A stretch of 64,000 nt of DNA from Nocardia higoensis. GTDB taxonomy: Bacteria; Actinomycetota; Actinomycetes; Mycobacteriales; Mycobacteriaceae. The notes under the pieces were generated by a model. That model searched no databases and had not been told where the DNA came from. It was given only the letters and a program-made list of their open reading frames with translations. Positions 55,685 to 64,000 of this stretch are shown here, piece by piece. The position numbers and the translations under genes were made by a program. Each line of letters begins with the position of its first letter. The stretch's first letter is position 1. The stretch is taken from contig NZ_JADLQN010000001.1 of the NCBI RefSeq assembly GCF_015477835.1, positions 558,001 through 622,000 of the forward strand, given 5' to 3'.

Positions 55685-56962
55685 ATGACCCCACCACCCA
55701 CTGCGGATCCGGATCTGATCGTCTCCGGTAGGCCCGCGTCCACACATCTGAGGGATGTTCGCACGATTTCGCGCCGAATGGTCGGTCACTTCGTCGAGAA
55801 CGTCGCGCCGTGTGGGACTCTACCGGGCGAAGCGCTCAGCGGTGACGTGACAGCCGTGACCAGGGTCTGCCTGCAACTGGCGATGCGGATGCTGGACGGT
55901 GACGAGATCGGCGAGGACATCGACAGCGTCGCCGGCGCCGCGGCGGGCTGGGCGCGCGAAGGCATCCCGATCGACACCATCCAGCACGCGATCCACGAGG
56001 GCTTCAAGCTCAGCTTCGAGGTGATCCAATCGCATGCGGGCGCACAGGATTACCAGAGCCTGGTGAATGTGGCACGCCGCTTCATGGAAATCCTGGACAC
56101 CATCACCGCGGCCGTCTCCGCGGCCTATGTGCGTGAACTGCGCGCGGTGGTCAGCGAGCACCACACGGCCGCGCACACCCTCACCTCGGCGTTGCTCGCG
56201 GGCAACAGCACCTCGACCATGGTGCGCGAGTGCGGCATCCCGCTCTCGGAGGAATATCACGTACTGGCGCTGGCGATTCCGCCGCACCGCGACGAACACA
56301 ACCCGGCACTGGACGCGGGCGTCGTGGCCAGGCGCAAGTTGCGCAGGCTGCAGGCCGAACTCGCCACCAGATGCGGCGAGACGGCGCTGTCGTTGCTGAG
56401 CGTGGACGGCGGCACCGTCCTTATTCCGGTGCCCACCTGCGCCGACGAGGACCTCGACGACCTCGTCGCCGGATTGTCGACGGCCGCGCAGGTGCCGGTC
56501 CGCGCGACTGTCGTGTCGGCGGCACCCGCCGAGATCCCGCAAGCGGCCGACCAGGCGCACGAACTGCTGGACATGGTGCATCGGATGCACTGCGAATCCG
56601 GCCTGTACCGGTTCACCGATCTGGCGCTGGAGTACCAGCTCACCCGCCCCGGCCCGGCGCTGGAATTCCTCGGCTCACTGCTCGATCCGCTCGAGGAGTA
56701 TCCGGAGCTGCTGGAGACACTACGGGTGCACATCGCCACCAACCTGAATCGGCAACGCACCGCGCGGCTGTTGCACGTGCACACCAACACCGTCGACTAC
56801 CGGCTCAGACGGATCGGTCAGCTCATCGCCTTCGACCCGACCAAGCCGGCCGGCCTCTGGTATCTGCGGTCGGCGCTGGTCGCCCGCACACATCACGTCA
56901 ACGAACGACCCGCGGCGCACGACTTCACCGACTCGACGGTGCGGTTCGGTAGGCGTGCCTGA
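55685..56962 (+). CDS. PucR-family (CdaR-type) transcriptional regulator
   Basis: 425 residues. An N-terminal helical sensory domain (about 25-165: RRMVGHFVENVAPCGTLPGE), a GGDEF-like middle and the C-terminal HTH_30, NLNRQRTARLLHVHTNTVDY then RLRRIGQL at about 355-390. Distinct from the PucR at 9953. ATG at 55685 with GGAAGGA before it. Convergent with the GH1 gene 15 bases away, which may be a target. Confidence 0.9.
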   Translation: MTPPPTADPDLIVSGRPASTHLRDVRTISRRMVGHFVENVAPCGTLPGEALSGDVTAVTRVCLQLAMRMLDGDEIGEDIDSVAGAAAGWAREGIPIDTIQHAIHEGFKLSFEVIQSHAGAQDYQSLVNVARRFMEILDTITAAVSAAYVRELRAVVSEHHTAAHTLTSALLAGNSTSTMVRECGIPLSEEYHVLALAIPPHRDEHNPALDAGVVARRKLRRLQAELATRCGETALSLLSVDGGTVLIPVPTCADEDLDDLVAGLSTAAQVPVRATVVSAAPAEIPQAADQAHELLDMVHRMHCESGLYRFTDLALEYQLTRPGPALEFLGSLLDPLEEYPELLETLRVHIATNLNRQRTARLLHVHTNTVDYRLRRIGQLIAFDPTKPAGLWYLRSALVARTHHVNERPAAHDFTDSTVRFGRRA

Positions 56963-56977
56963 GCTGGGCCGGTCACC

Positions 56978-58297
56978 TCATCGAGGGACGGTGACCGGTT
57001 CCAGGCAGCTGGCGACGCCGTCGACCAGCGAGCACAGGTGCGGGGCGCGGGTGGGCCGGTAATCCGCGGGCACGCCACCGGCCCGGGTGATCTCCTGGTA
57101 GGCCGCCACGGCATCGGTCGGCCTGCGGGTCAGCGTCGGGTCGGTGCGCACATCGACCGTGTAGAGGCCGAAACGCGCGCGATAGGAACCCCATTCGAAG
57201 TTGTCGGTCAGGGTCCAGTAGTTGTAACCCATCACATCGATGCCGTCGGCTTCGGCGCGTTGCAGCCAGTAGACGGTGTCACGCAGATGATCGGCGCGGC
57301 CGTAGCCGTCGGCGCGAGGCTGCCCGTCGTCGGTCGGCATCCCGTTCTCCACGATGTAGAGCGGCTTGCCGGGGAAAGCGCGGGCGTAGTGCCGAAGGGC
57401 GTAGTAGATGCCCTCCGCGTGCAACGGGTTCTTCCACAGCTCGGCGATGCTCCACTCGGAGGCCAGCGCGTCCGGTGAGACGCCGTAGTAGTAGTCGATC
57501 CCGATGTAGTCGAGCTTGGCGCCGATCTTGTCCAGCAGCGGCTTGTTCACCAGATCTTCGACAGCGGGGACGTAGGGAACATTGCTGGTGACCATCGCGC
57601 CGGGCTGCACGGCATGGATGTGGTCGTAGATCGCATTGTGCGCCTGTGCGATCCGGTCGTGCATGGCGGGCGCGTCGCCTGCCGAGAGGCCGCCGTAGGT
57701 CACCTCCCTGACCTGGTAGACCATCGGTTCGTTGAATGTCACCCACAGCGGGTCGGCGTGCGCGTAACGGTCGACCACTCGGCGCGCGTTGGCCACCCAG
57801 GCCTCGACCATCCCCGGATCACCCCAGCCGCCGCGATCGGCCTGCCATCCCGGATACACCCAGTGGTCCAGCGTGATCATCGGCCGCATGCCCGCGGCCC
57901 GGATCGCCGCGACCACGCTGTCGTAGAACCGGAACCCGTGCTCGTCCCACTCACCCGGCGCGGGCTGCACCCGAGCCCATTCGATGCCGATGCGATACAC
58001 CTTCACCCCCAGCTCGGCCGCGAGCGCGATGTCGGATCGGTATCTGCCGTGGAAATCGACGGAGTCGAGGTAGGGATCCTCGGTTCTGCCCTGGGCGACG
58101 TAGCGCGACCAGTTGCTGTCGGGCGCGTCGCCCTCGGATTGGAATCCGGAAGACGCTACGCCCCAGAGGAAATCGTCACTCATGGGTGCGACCGTGTCCG
58201 GGGCGGGCATGCTGTTCGCGAGCCCCGGATTCCCGGCGGCGACGAGGGCGAGGGCAGTGATCAGGCCGAGAAGAGTCGGCCGACGGCGAGAGGGCAT
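56978..58297 (-). CDS. Secreted GH1-family beta-glucosidase
   Basis: 439 residues. Sec signal at 1-28 (LLGLITALALVAAGNPGLAN). TIM-barrel with DFLWGVASSGFQSEGDAPDS, acid/base Glu in PLWVTFNEPMVYQV and nucleophile Glu in KPLYIVENGMPTDDG; both catalytic Glu are present. Shorter than typical (about 450-480) because some loops are trimmed. Hydrolyses beta-glucosides or similar; secretion is unusual for GH1. ATG at 58297. Confidence 0.92.
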   Translation of the reverse strand: MPSRRRPTLLGLITALALVAAGNPGLANSMPAPDTVAPMSDDFLWGVASSGFQSEGDAPDSNWSRYVAQGRTEDPYLDSVDFHGRYRSDIALAAELGVKVYRIGIEWARVQPAPGEWDEHGFRFYDSVVAAIRAAGMRPMITLDHWVYPGWQADRGGWGDPGMVEAWVANARRVVDRYAHADPLWVTFNEPMVYQVREVTYGGLSAGDAPAMHDRIAQAHNAIYDHIHAVQPGAMVTSNVPYVPAVEDLVNKPLLDKIGAKLDYIGIDYYYGVSPDALASEWSIAELWKNPLHAEGIYYALRHYARAFPGKPLYIVENGMPTDDGQPRADGYGRADHLRDTVYWLQRAEADGIDVMGYNYWTLTDNFEWGSYRARFGLYTVDVRTDPTLTRRPTDAVAAYQEITRAGGVPADYRPTRAPHLCSLVDGVASCLEPVTVPR

Positions 58298-58697
58298 CGT
58301 GCTCCTGTTCCGGTGCGGGGGAGTGCGGCGAACGGCCTCGGACTCCGCTCCGGCGGGGTAGTGCGGTCACTGCAGGGGAGTATCCCGCTCGGGGAGATGC
58401 GGCAACATCCGGTTCGGCAATTCGGTTGACAAATAACAACTTCGAGCAGTCGGGGGATCGCACCAAGCATCTGAGAACAGGTCGGAATCTACATCAAGAT
58501 ACGTAGATATGCGCATCTAACCATGAGTTTTTCCCTCACTCGAATACTCACCAACCAACAATCCTCACCACAAAAACCAGCAAAGACACCGGGACCTCTC
58601 GAACCGGCCTGTTCTATTGCGTCCGGACTTCCGACACACGCGGTGACCACTCCCGCCGTATTCGACGTCGCCTGTGTCGGAGACAGAGGGAGAGCGT
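58298..58697. other. AT-richer gene-poor region left of the EEP gene
   Basis: 400 bases of which 58425-58620 is clearly lower in GC than the window (A-rich runs such as CACAAAAACCAGCAAAGAC). Contains an ATCTAC/GTAGAT inverted repeat (58487-58508), an overlapping ATGCGCAT palindrome (58509-58516) and a TTGACA hexamer (58426-58431). No gene. Possibly a scar of insertion or a remnant of the integrase element. Confidence 0.55.
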
Positions 58698-59420
58698 TTA
58701 CGGGGTCGCGTCGCGGGTCACCGTGGCGTGGACGTAGTTGTGGTCGGAGCGGTCGCCGCTGTTGTCGACATCGGCATCGACGACGGTGAGTCCGCGGACG
58801 ACGATGTGGTCGATATCGCGCGAGCGGTGGGGCATCGGCCTGGGACGGGTCGGTGGCGCGGAGTCGGGGAATTCGGCGATGGTGAATTCGGTGAGGTGCG
58901 TGGCGACCGTTTCGCGGGAGGTGTTGAAGTCGCCGAGAATCACCATGGGCGATCCGCTGTGGTCGCGGGCGAAGCGGGCCAGGCGGTCGAGCTGGCCACG
59001 ATTGCGTCCGGCGCCGCTGAGATGTGTTGCCACCACGGTGAGCTCGCCGACCTGTACCGCGAGGATGCCCTTGCCTGGATCGTCGCGGAACGCATCGGCG
59101 GCGATCTCCTTGGCGGGTTTGTCGAGGATCAGTGCCAGGTACTCCGCGGGCTCGGTCAGTTCGGCGGCCACCCGCCGCGGCGTGGGTACGCGGGGATAGC
59201 GGAAGAACAGGACGGTGCGGTCGGGCAGCGCGATCCGCAGGCTGTTGAGCAGATCGCCGCTCACCTCCTGCAACGCGATGATCTGCTCGGTCCGGCCTGC
59301 GATCCATTCGGTAACCGCGGTGATGCGCGCGGCTTCATCGGGCCACTGCCGCGGCGCCTCCTCGCCCCAGTTGTCGGCGTGGATGCGGTGCAGGACGTTC
59401 CAGGTGGCGACCGTGATCAT
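58698..59420 (-). CDS. Endonuclease/exonuclease/phosphatase (EEP) family hydrolase
   Basis: 240 residues. The fold motifs appear in order: VATWNVLHRIHADN (Asn), IIALQEVSGDLL (Glu), VVATHLSGAGRNRGQLDR (His), MVILGDFNTSR (Asp, Asn), and DRSDHNYVHATV (Asp, His). All metal/catalytic residues are present. The substrate may be nucleic acid, a phosphodiester or a lipid phosphate. ATG at 59420; ends where the low-GC region starts. Confidence 0.9.
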   Translation of the reverse strand: MITVATWNVLHRIHADNWGEEAPRQWPDEAARITAVTEWIAGRTEQIIALQEVSGDLLNSLRIALPDRTVLFFRYPRVPTPRRVAAELTEPAEYLALILDKPAKEIAADAFRDDPGKGILAVQVGELTVVATHLSGAGRNRGQLDRLARFARDHSGSPMVILGDFNTSRETVATHLTEFTIAEFPDSAPPTRPRPMPHRSRDIDHIVVRGLTVVDADVDNSGDRSDHNYVHATVTRDATP

Positions 59421-59507
59421 CGTGAGTCGATGCTACCCATTCCTGTGCGGCTTCCACGGTTGGCGGGTGGGGGCCCGGCGGTGTTGTGATCGTGCCAAGA
59501 TGGCGAA

Positions 59508-59993
59508 ATGTTCGCGAACCCATTGCCCAGGATCGCCCGGCGTCTCGCTCAGTGGCGGTGGGTAATGCGCACTGCGCCGCTGATCATGCGGTTGGAACGT
59601 CTGCTCAGGCGGGTGAGCGGCGGCCGGATGGGGGTGCTCGACCTGGCCGGCCTGCCTGCACTGGAGCTCACTGTGCCCGGCCGCAAGACCGGCATGCCGC
59701 GCACGACGGCGCTGCTGTACGTGCCCCTGGGCGCGGACTTTCTGGTCATCGGGTCGAATTGGGGAAAGCCGGCTCATCCGATGTGGTCGGCGAACCTGCG
59801 CGCCGCCGAGACCGCTGTCGTGCACCGGGGTGGTGAGCGATTCCGGGTGCGGGTCGTCGAGGTGACGGGTCCGCGTCGGAAGGAACTGTGGGAGCATGCG
59901 GTGAGCGTCTGGCCCGGGTACGCGATGGAGTGCGAGCGGTCGGGTGGGCGGGAGTTCCGCATGTTCGAACTCCGCCGCGCAGAAGAGACCTGA
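59508..59993 (+). CDS. Deazaflavin (F420)-dependent nitroreductase family, Ddn-like
   Basis: 161 residues. LTVPGRKTGMPRTTALLYVP contains the G-R-K-T/S-G motif that binds F420 in this family, followed by FLVIGSNWGKPAHPMWSANL and AETAVVHRGGERFRVRVVEV. Relatives (Ddn, Rv3547) reduce quinones and activate nitroimidazoles. N-terminal amphipathic helix may give membrane association. ATG at 59508. Confidence 0.92.
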   Translation: MFANPLPRIARRLAQWRWVMRTAPLIMRLERLLRRVSGGRMGVLDLAGLPALELTVPGRKTGMPRTTALLYVPLGADFLVIGSNWGKPAHPMWSANLRAAETAVVHRGGERFRVRVVEVTGPRRKELWEHAVSVWPGYAMECERSGGREFRMFELRRAEET

Positions 59994-60192
59994 GCGGCTG
60001 CCGACACCGATTCCTGTGCGTACCCGCGAACCTTCGGCCTTGTTCGCGCACACCCGGACGATCGCGCGCTGGGTGCGGCGTGAACCGGCCGATCACGCGC
60101 CGACGAACCCTGCGCGGCATCCCGCTGTCCGGATTGCAGCAGGTGGCTGATCGCGGGTTCGAGATCATTGCCCGTCATGGGAGCGCTGACAG

Positions 60193-60351
60193 TGCGCGCG
60201 AGATCTGGAGAAGGCCGTCGAGGCGCCCATCTGGGAGGACGCGCCGCTGTGGCCGCATGGTGACTTGCATCCGGCGAATGTGGTCGTCCGCGACGGCATG
60301 CTCGCCGGGGTGGTCGACTTCGGCGAGATGTGCACCCGGGCTCGTGGATGA
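60193..60351 (+). pseudogene. Fragment of an aminoglycoside phosphotransferase (APH) family kinase
   Basis: The frame has LWPHGDLHPANVVVRDGMLA then GVVDFGEMC: the HGD-x-H-x-x-N catalytic loop and the D-F-G-E metal site of APH/choline-kinase proteins. The flanking N- and C-terminal parts are missing, and TGA at 60349-60351 follows CTRARG. About 50 codons remain. Clear remnant beside the integrase gene; more sequence may have been lost by recombination there. Confidence 0.75.
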
Positions 60352-60505
60352 GCTGTGCTGCGCGGCCTGGGCCTGATTGCGATCGGACAGAATGGCAGGA
60401 GTGGCCTGCCCGGCGGGCAACTGACCGCGTGGCCGCGCGACGGACCGGATCTGCGTCGCGGCAATGCACGGGTTGCCTCGAATGCAGTTCGGTCCGACGA
60501 GACGC

Positions 60506-61711
60506 TCAGAGGCCGAGTTTGGTGACGGCGTTGTCCTGCAGCGGGTCGGCGGTGCGGATGTAGCCGTGGACGGTCCGGGGGTTGGACCAGCGGCCTTGGC
60601 GCATGATTTCGCGGTCGCCTGCGCCGCCGAGCGCGGCCTGGGTGGCGAAGCCTGCGCGGAGGGAGTGACCCGAGAAGAGGGCGGGGTCGAGTCCGGCGCG
60701 CGCGGCGTAACGCTTGACGAGTTCGGCGACGGCGCGACCGGACATGGGGCGCTCGCCGATGCCGCCGTGGCGGGTGACAGTCGGGAGCAGGGGACGGTCG
60801 TCGCGTTCTGCGGGGAGCCCGGTGAAGCTGTGGCAGCGGTGGATGGCGTCGTCGCCGCGCGGGCGGGTGCAGAACTCCCGAACGGCGAGTGGTCCACCGC
60901 GGTAATGGGTTTCTAGGAGCCGTAGCCAGTCGGTGTAGGCGCAGACCGGGCAGGTGCGCGGGTGGCGGCCGCGGGGCAGGGCGACGCGGTGTTCGGCCGT
61001 GCCGGTGGGGTCGGTCTTGGTGGTGGGAAGGTGGATGAGCAGCAACGGTTCGCCGGTGGTGTGGTCGGTGCGTACGTCGATGTCGCCGATGCGCAGCCCG
61101 GCGAGTTCGCTGCGGCGGAGCGCGCCTGCGAAGCCGACGAGCAGCGCCAGGGCATCGCGGCGGCGGGCGGGTTCGGTGGGCCAACCCGGCTCGGGCAGGC
61201 AGTCGAGAAGCTGTTCGAGGGTGTGCAGGAGGACGGGGCGTTTCCTGGTGGGGGTGGTGCGCCTGGTGCGTCGGATGCCGCGCAGGGTCAGGCGCACGAC
61301 GTCGGAGCGGGTGGGGGAGGCGAGGCCGTTGGCTGCGTGCACGGCGGCGATGGCGGCGGCCTTGCGTTCGAGGGTGGCGGGGCTGAAGGCCCAGCCACCC
61401 GCTTCGCGTTCGGCGTCGGCGGCGGCGGCGAGGTAGACGGCGACGTCGAGTGGTTCGGCCGGCAGCGCCTGGCGGCCTTCGCGCGCGCACCACGCGGCCC
61501 ATGCGATCCAGTCGCTTCGGTAGGCCCGCAGAGTATTCGGTGATTGGGAGGCTTCGAGGTAGCGGCCCAGCGCGCCGGCCTGGCCGTCGTCGAATCGTTC
61601 TCGCACCTGGCGCAACGCGGCCGCGTCGACGAGGACGCTGCCGACGCCACGCCGCAGTTCGCCGCGTACGGATTCCGGCATCGCGACGACGACGGTCGCC
61701 TCTGTCGTCAC
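60506..61711 (-). CDS. Tyrosine-type site-specific recombinase/integrase
   Basis: 401 residues. N-terminal SAM-like core-binding domain (about 40-130: YLEASQSPNTLRAYRSDWIA) and a catalytic domain with Arg in FAGALRRSELAGLRIG, His-x-x-Arg in SGHSLRAGFATQAALGGA, and the second His/Trp plus Tyr in QGRWSNPRTVHGYIR. All active-site residues are present, so it may be functional. GTG at 61711 has AGGAG 5 bases upstream. No att repeat or tRNA edge is seen within the window. Direction leftward, next to an APH remnant. Confidence 0.92.
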   Translation of the reverse strand: MTTEATVVVAMPESVRGELRRGVGSVLVDAAALRQVRERFDDGQAGALGRYLEASQSPNTLRAYRSDWIAWAAWCAREGRQALPAEPLDVAVYLAAAADAEREAGGWAFSPATLERKAAAIAAVHAANGLASPTRSDVVRLTLRGIRRTRRTTPTRKRPVLLHTLEQLLDCLPEPGWPTEPARRRDALALLVGFAGALRRSELAGLRIGDIDVRTDHTTGEPLLLIHLPTTKTDPTGTAEHRVALPRGRHPRTCPVCAYTDWLRLLETHYRGGPLAVREFCTRPRGDDAIHRCHSFTGLPAERDDRPLLPTVTRHGGIGERPMSGRAVAELVKRYAARAGLDPALFSGHSLRAGFATQAALGGAGDREIMRQGRWSNPRTVHGYIRTADPLQDNAVTKLGL

Positions 61712-61815
61712 CCGCTCTCCTTCACCGATCACCCTCGTACGCACTGGGATCGAGTGTAGGGGGCGCGGGGCTCGCATCCCGAGTGTGTCCCGGACCGGCG
61801 TGGTGGATGCGGATC

Positions 61816-62727
61816 TCAGGACTTCATGCTGGTGAGCAGCTTGCGGGTACGTCCTGCGGATTCGCCGCCGTCGAAGACGATGCCGACGAATTCGGTGGCG
61901 CCCGCGTCGAATACTCCGCGAATGCGTTCGGCGACCTGGTCCTCGGTGCCGACGATGGCCATGTCGGCGGGGCCGGTGACGCCTTCGCGGTCCATCATGG
62001 CCCGGTAGGACGGCAGCGTGCCGTACATCTTGAACACCTTGCCCGCGCGTTCGCGGGCAGCCTCGGGTTCGTCGGTGACCAGGACCGGGAGAGCGCAGAC
62101 GATGCGCGGGGCGGGGCGGTCCGCGGCGGTGGCGGCTTCGGTGATGGTGGGGGCGATGTGGTCGCGGATGGTGGTGGGGCCGGTCATCCAGAGGATGGTG
62201 CCGTCGGTGGCGCGTCCGGCCAGTTTCAGCATCTGTTCGCCCAGTGCGGCGACGAGGACGGGGATGCGGTCGTCGTTCGGCACGGTGAGCGCCAGGTGGG
62301 CGGTGACGGTTTCTCCGCTGAACGACACGGGGTTGCCCGCGAGCAGTGGGTTCAGCACCTCGAGATATTCGCGCATGTGCCGGACGGGGCGACTGAAGTC
62401 CTGACCGTACATGTTCTCGATGACGATCTTGTGGGACAGGCCGATACCCAGGGTCAGGCGGTCGGCGCCGACGGCGAGGGCGGTGCTGCGCGCCTGCTGG
62501 GCGAGCGCGCCGGGGTGGCGCGGGTAGGTGGGGACGACGGCGGTGCCGATGGGGATCTCGGGGACCCGGCTGCCCGCGATGGCGAGGGCGGTGAGCGCGT
62601 CGACGCCGAAGACGTGCGGCAGCCATGCCGAGTCGAAGCCTTCGTCGGCGGCTCGGCGCAGTTCGTCGGTGAACAGGCGCAAGCTGTCGGGTCCGGCGTG
62701 TTCGTTCAGCAGGATTCCGATCCGCAC
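61816..62727 (-). CDS. LLM-class F420-dependent oxidoreductase (TIGR03564-like)
   Basis: 303 residues, a luciferase-like barrel. DSAWLPHVFGVDALTALAI, IGTAVVPTYPRHPGALAQQA, DRLTLGIGLSHKIVIENMYG and ILWMTGPTTIRDHIAPTIT. The N-terminal MRIGILLN is typical. F420 use is inferred from resemblance to mycobacterial enzymes. Different subgroup from that at 19307. Confidence 0.9.
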   Translation of the reverse strand: MRIGILLNEHAGPDSLRLFTDELRRAADEGFDSAWLPHVFGVDALTALAIAGSRVPEIPIGTAVVPTYPRHPGALAQQARSTALAVGADRLTLGIGLSHKIVIENMYGQDFSRPVRHMREYLEVLNPLLAGNPVSFSGETVTAHLALTVPNDDRIPVLVAALGEQMLKLAGRATDGTILWMTGPTTIRDHIAPTITEAATAADRPAPRIVCALPVLVTDEPEAARERAGKVFKMYGTLPSYRAMMDREGVTGPADMAIVGTEDQVAERIRGVFDAGATEFVGIVFDGGESAGRTRKLLTSMKS

Positions 62728-62853
62728 AGCGTCTCCTTGTCGTCGTCCCGGTGGGAGCTGATCTCGGTGTCGTCCGAAGCCTACGCGGGAGGGGCGTATC
62801 GGCGCGGCGCGGTCGGCTGATGGTTTCGGAGGCCACGCTTCTCTGCCGCGTGC

Positions 62854-63702
62854 CTACAGTTTGTTCTCGATCCAGGTGATGGCGTAGTCGACGACTTGCG
62901 CGGCCTCGAACAGATAGCTGTCGGCGGCGCCGACTCTGCCCTGCCGACCGATTCCCGCGGCGAGCATGTCTCGGGCGATGGCTTCGAAGGGCTCTTCGCC
63001 TTCGGGGACGACGGCCGAGTAGTCGAAGGCTCCGTCTTCGGAGTCGATGTCGTGGAAGCGGCGCCAGACCCGTTGGCCCTGTTCGAGGATGGGCTGTTCG
63101 TAGTCGACGAATCGTTTGCCGGGGGCTTGGGCGAGCGCCTCGGCGTGGTGCAGCAGCGTCATGGTGTCCAAGGGAGCGCCGAGCAGCAGGACCCGGCCGT
63201 TGCGAGCGACCAGCCGTGCGAGGGGGCTGGCGGGTCCGTGAGGATCGTTCCAGGGGTGGTCGGCCATCAGTGCGGCTGCTGCCGGGCCCAAGGCTGCGAA
63301 GCCGGCATCCGGGTGACGGCTGCGGACGGCTCCGGGCCGGCGGCGCAATGCCTCTGGGAGTCGGCCGTTGTTGTGGTCGGCTTCGCTGAGTTCCGGGTCG
63401 TAGGCCGGGTGTTCTGCGCGTAGGGCGTCCTGCCAGTCCTGTGGCCAGGTGAGGAAGTCATAGGGGGGCGCGTCGTTCCACCCGCAGGTCACCATGAGGG
63501 TTCCCCGCGTTCCGACGACGTCGAGGAGCGCGTCGAGGATGGTCTGCGGTCCGCCGGCCACGTAGCCGATGGCGGACATGCGGGTGTGGAACATGACGAT
63601 GTCGCCGTCCGCGAGACCGAGCGCGGCCAGGTCACGGCTGATCCGGCTGCGGGTCACGGGACCGCCTGAGCGCTCGAGCAGGTCCATCTCATCCATGGGC
63701 AT
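62854..63702 (-). CDS. Aminoglycoside 3-N-acetyltransferase (AAC(3)) family protein
   Basis: 282 residues. FHTRMSAIGYVAGGPQTILD (conserved S-x-I-G-x-V-x-G-G), GTLMVTCGWNDAPPYD, AVRSRHPDAGFAALGPAAAA and RVLLLGAPLDTMTLLHHAEA (acetyl-CoA-binding motif and catalytic His). Acetylates N-3 of 2-deoxystreptamine aminoglycosides in resistance enzymes; chromosomal actinobacterial members may have other substrates. The first start is at 63702, with several ATGs in the first 6 codons. Near the integrase, so a mobile origin is possible but not shown. Confidence 0.9.
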   Translation of the reverse strand: MPMDEMDLLERSGGPVTRSRISRDLAALGLADGDIVMFHTRMSAIGYVAGGPQTILDALLDVVGTRGTLMVTCGWNDAPPYDFLTWPQDWQDALRAEHPAYDPELSEADHNNGRLPEALRRRPGAVRSRHPDAGFAALGPAAAALMADHPWNDPHGPASPLARLVARNGRVLLLGAPLDTMTLLHHAEALAQAPGKRFVDYEQPILEQGQRVWRRFHDIDSEDGAFDYSAVVPEGEEPFEAIARDMLAAGIGRQGRVGAADSYLFEAAQVVDYAITWIENKL

Positions 63703-63838
63703 GGAGTTTTCCCCCAGCCACGGCCCTCGGGCAACTGAATTGATGCCTCCCTGTCCTTCGATGGTCGTTCCCCGACCCCGGCTCGGTTCGGTACTGCCGT
63801 ACCACCGAGCACAGTTTTCGGAGCGGGAAACGTTGACT

Positions 63839-63865
63839 TACGTTTGGTTGGACCAACGCAACGTA
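63839..63865. promoter_or_regulatory. Palindrome upstream of the AAC(3) gene
   Basis: TACGTTTGGTTGG-A-CCAACGCAACGTA: 13-base arms with two mismatches. 137 bases before the AAC(3) start. Probably an operator. Confidence 0.5.
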
Positions 63866-63926
63866 ATGCCAACGATTCCGGCCGCCGAGGGTCGTCGGCC
63901 AGGCGAGGGTTGTGGCATGCTTCGGC

Positions 63927-63963
63927 CTGACCCCCGATAACGTTCACTTATCGGCGGTCAGGC
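63927..63963. terminator. Stem-loop at the right edge
   Basis: CCTGACCCCCGATAA / TTATCGGCGGTCAGG with a 7-base loop; 14 of 15 pairs. No U-tract. Either a terminator of a gene reading in from beyond 64000 or a protein-binding dyad. Confidence 0.5.
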
Positions 63964-64000
63964 GTCGGGGCCGTCGCGGCGAGGCTGTGGGGATTGGTTT

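Larger units (their letters stand above)
63703..64000. other. Right-end intergenic region with two dyads
   Basis: 298 bases to the window end. No gene. A 27-base imperfect palindrome at 63839-63865 and a 37-base stem-loop at 63927-63963 are listed separately. The gene beyond the window edge is not visible. Confidence 0.55.

Overview
The window is high-GC DNA with tightly packed, often overlapping genes, many GTG/TTG starts and few intergenic gaps. Gene content points to a mycolate-lineage actinobacterium, most likely Nocardia, with Rhodococcus as the alternative: a CYP51/CYP123/ferredoxin group, an Mce-family protein, a ChoD-type sterol oxidase, F420-dependent oxidoreductases, PucR regulators, and XRE/DUF5753 regulators with a DUF397 protein. 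No tRNA, rRNA, CRISPR array or insertion sequence was found. One tyrosine recombinase lies near the right end. Genus assignment rests on recalled family resemblance, not on a search.

Left part (0-14.8 kb). A TetR gene is followed, reading upstream, by a four-gene leftward operon in which every junction overlaps by 4 bases. It encodes a SufS-like cysteine desulfurase, an unrecognised protein with a C-terminal HMA metal-binding domain, an Orn/DAP decarboxylase-like enzyme, and a cysteine-synthase fold fused to a rhodanese. This looks like an uncharacterised pathway moving sulfur into an amino acid or amine, perhaps connected to copper. Next come a PPOX-fold flavoprotein, a 5'-truncated Rpn-type remnant, a large membrane protein, a PucR-CBS pair, and an MMPL exporter overlapping a thiosulfate sulfurtransferase.

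Sterol/P450 part (14.8-38 kb). Leftward genes encode a CMD-fold protein, an LLM oxidoreductase, a GT4 glycosyltransferase, a methyltransferase and a terpene-cyclase-like protein. A rightward operon holds CYP123, an SDR, a 3Fe-4S ferredoxin, an unknown protein, a DapB-like reductase and a CYP125-like P450. CYP51 is on the opposite strand, divergent from a single Mce protein. A 24-base promoter/operator element is repeated, in the same orientation relative to the gene, before the TetR gene at 15.4 kb, before cyp123 and before cyp51. This suggests that one TetR controls both P450 units. Two FAD enzymes (one Tat-exported), two TetR regulators, and a DUF4334-alcohol dehydrogenase pair follow.

WhiJ-like island (38-44.4 kb). 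It contains two XRE/DUF5753 regulators, one DUF397 protein, a DUF574-type methyltransferase and two small proteins. A recurrent motif with core GATGYACTTGCA lies upstream of the small genes; a third copy precedes another small gene at 11.6 kb, and a perfect 12-bp-arm palindrome of the same half-site precedes the DUF397 gene. An SDR and a DUF2599 lipoprotein lie inside the island.

Right part (44.4-64 kb). An SRPBCC-acyl-CoA ligase fusion, an acyl-CoA carboxylase beta subunit, a HAD-IIIC protein with Glu in place of the nucleophilic Asp, two GMC oxidoreductases (one ChoD-like) with a divergent MerR, an AurF-type diiron oxygenase with a TetR, a second PucR, a secreted GH1 beta-glucosidase, an EEP hydrolase and a Ddn-like protein. 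Last come a kinase fragment, the integrase, an LLM oxidoreductase and an AAC(3)-family acetyltransferase. The 58.3-60.5 kb stretch, with AT-rich sequence and a gene fragment beside the integrase, looks like the most recently altered part. Coordinates and starts come from reading frames and ribosome-site context; all functions are predictions.
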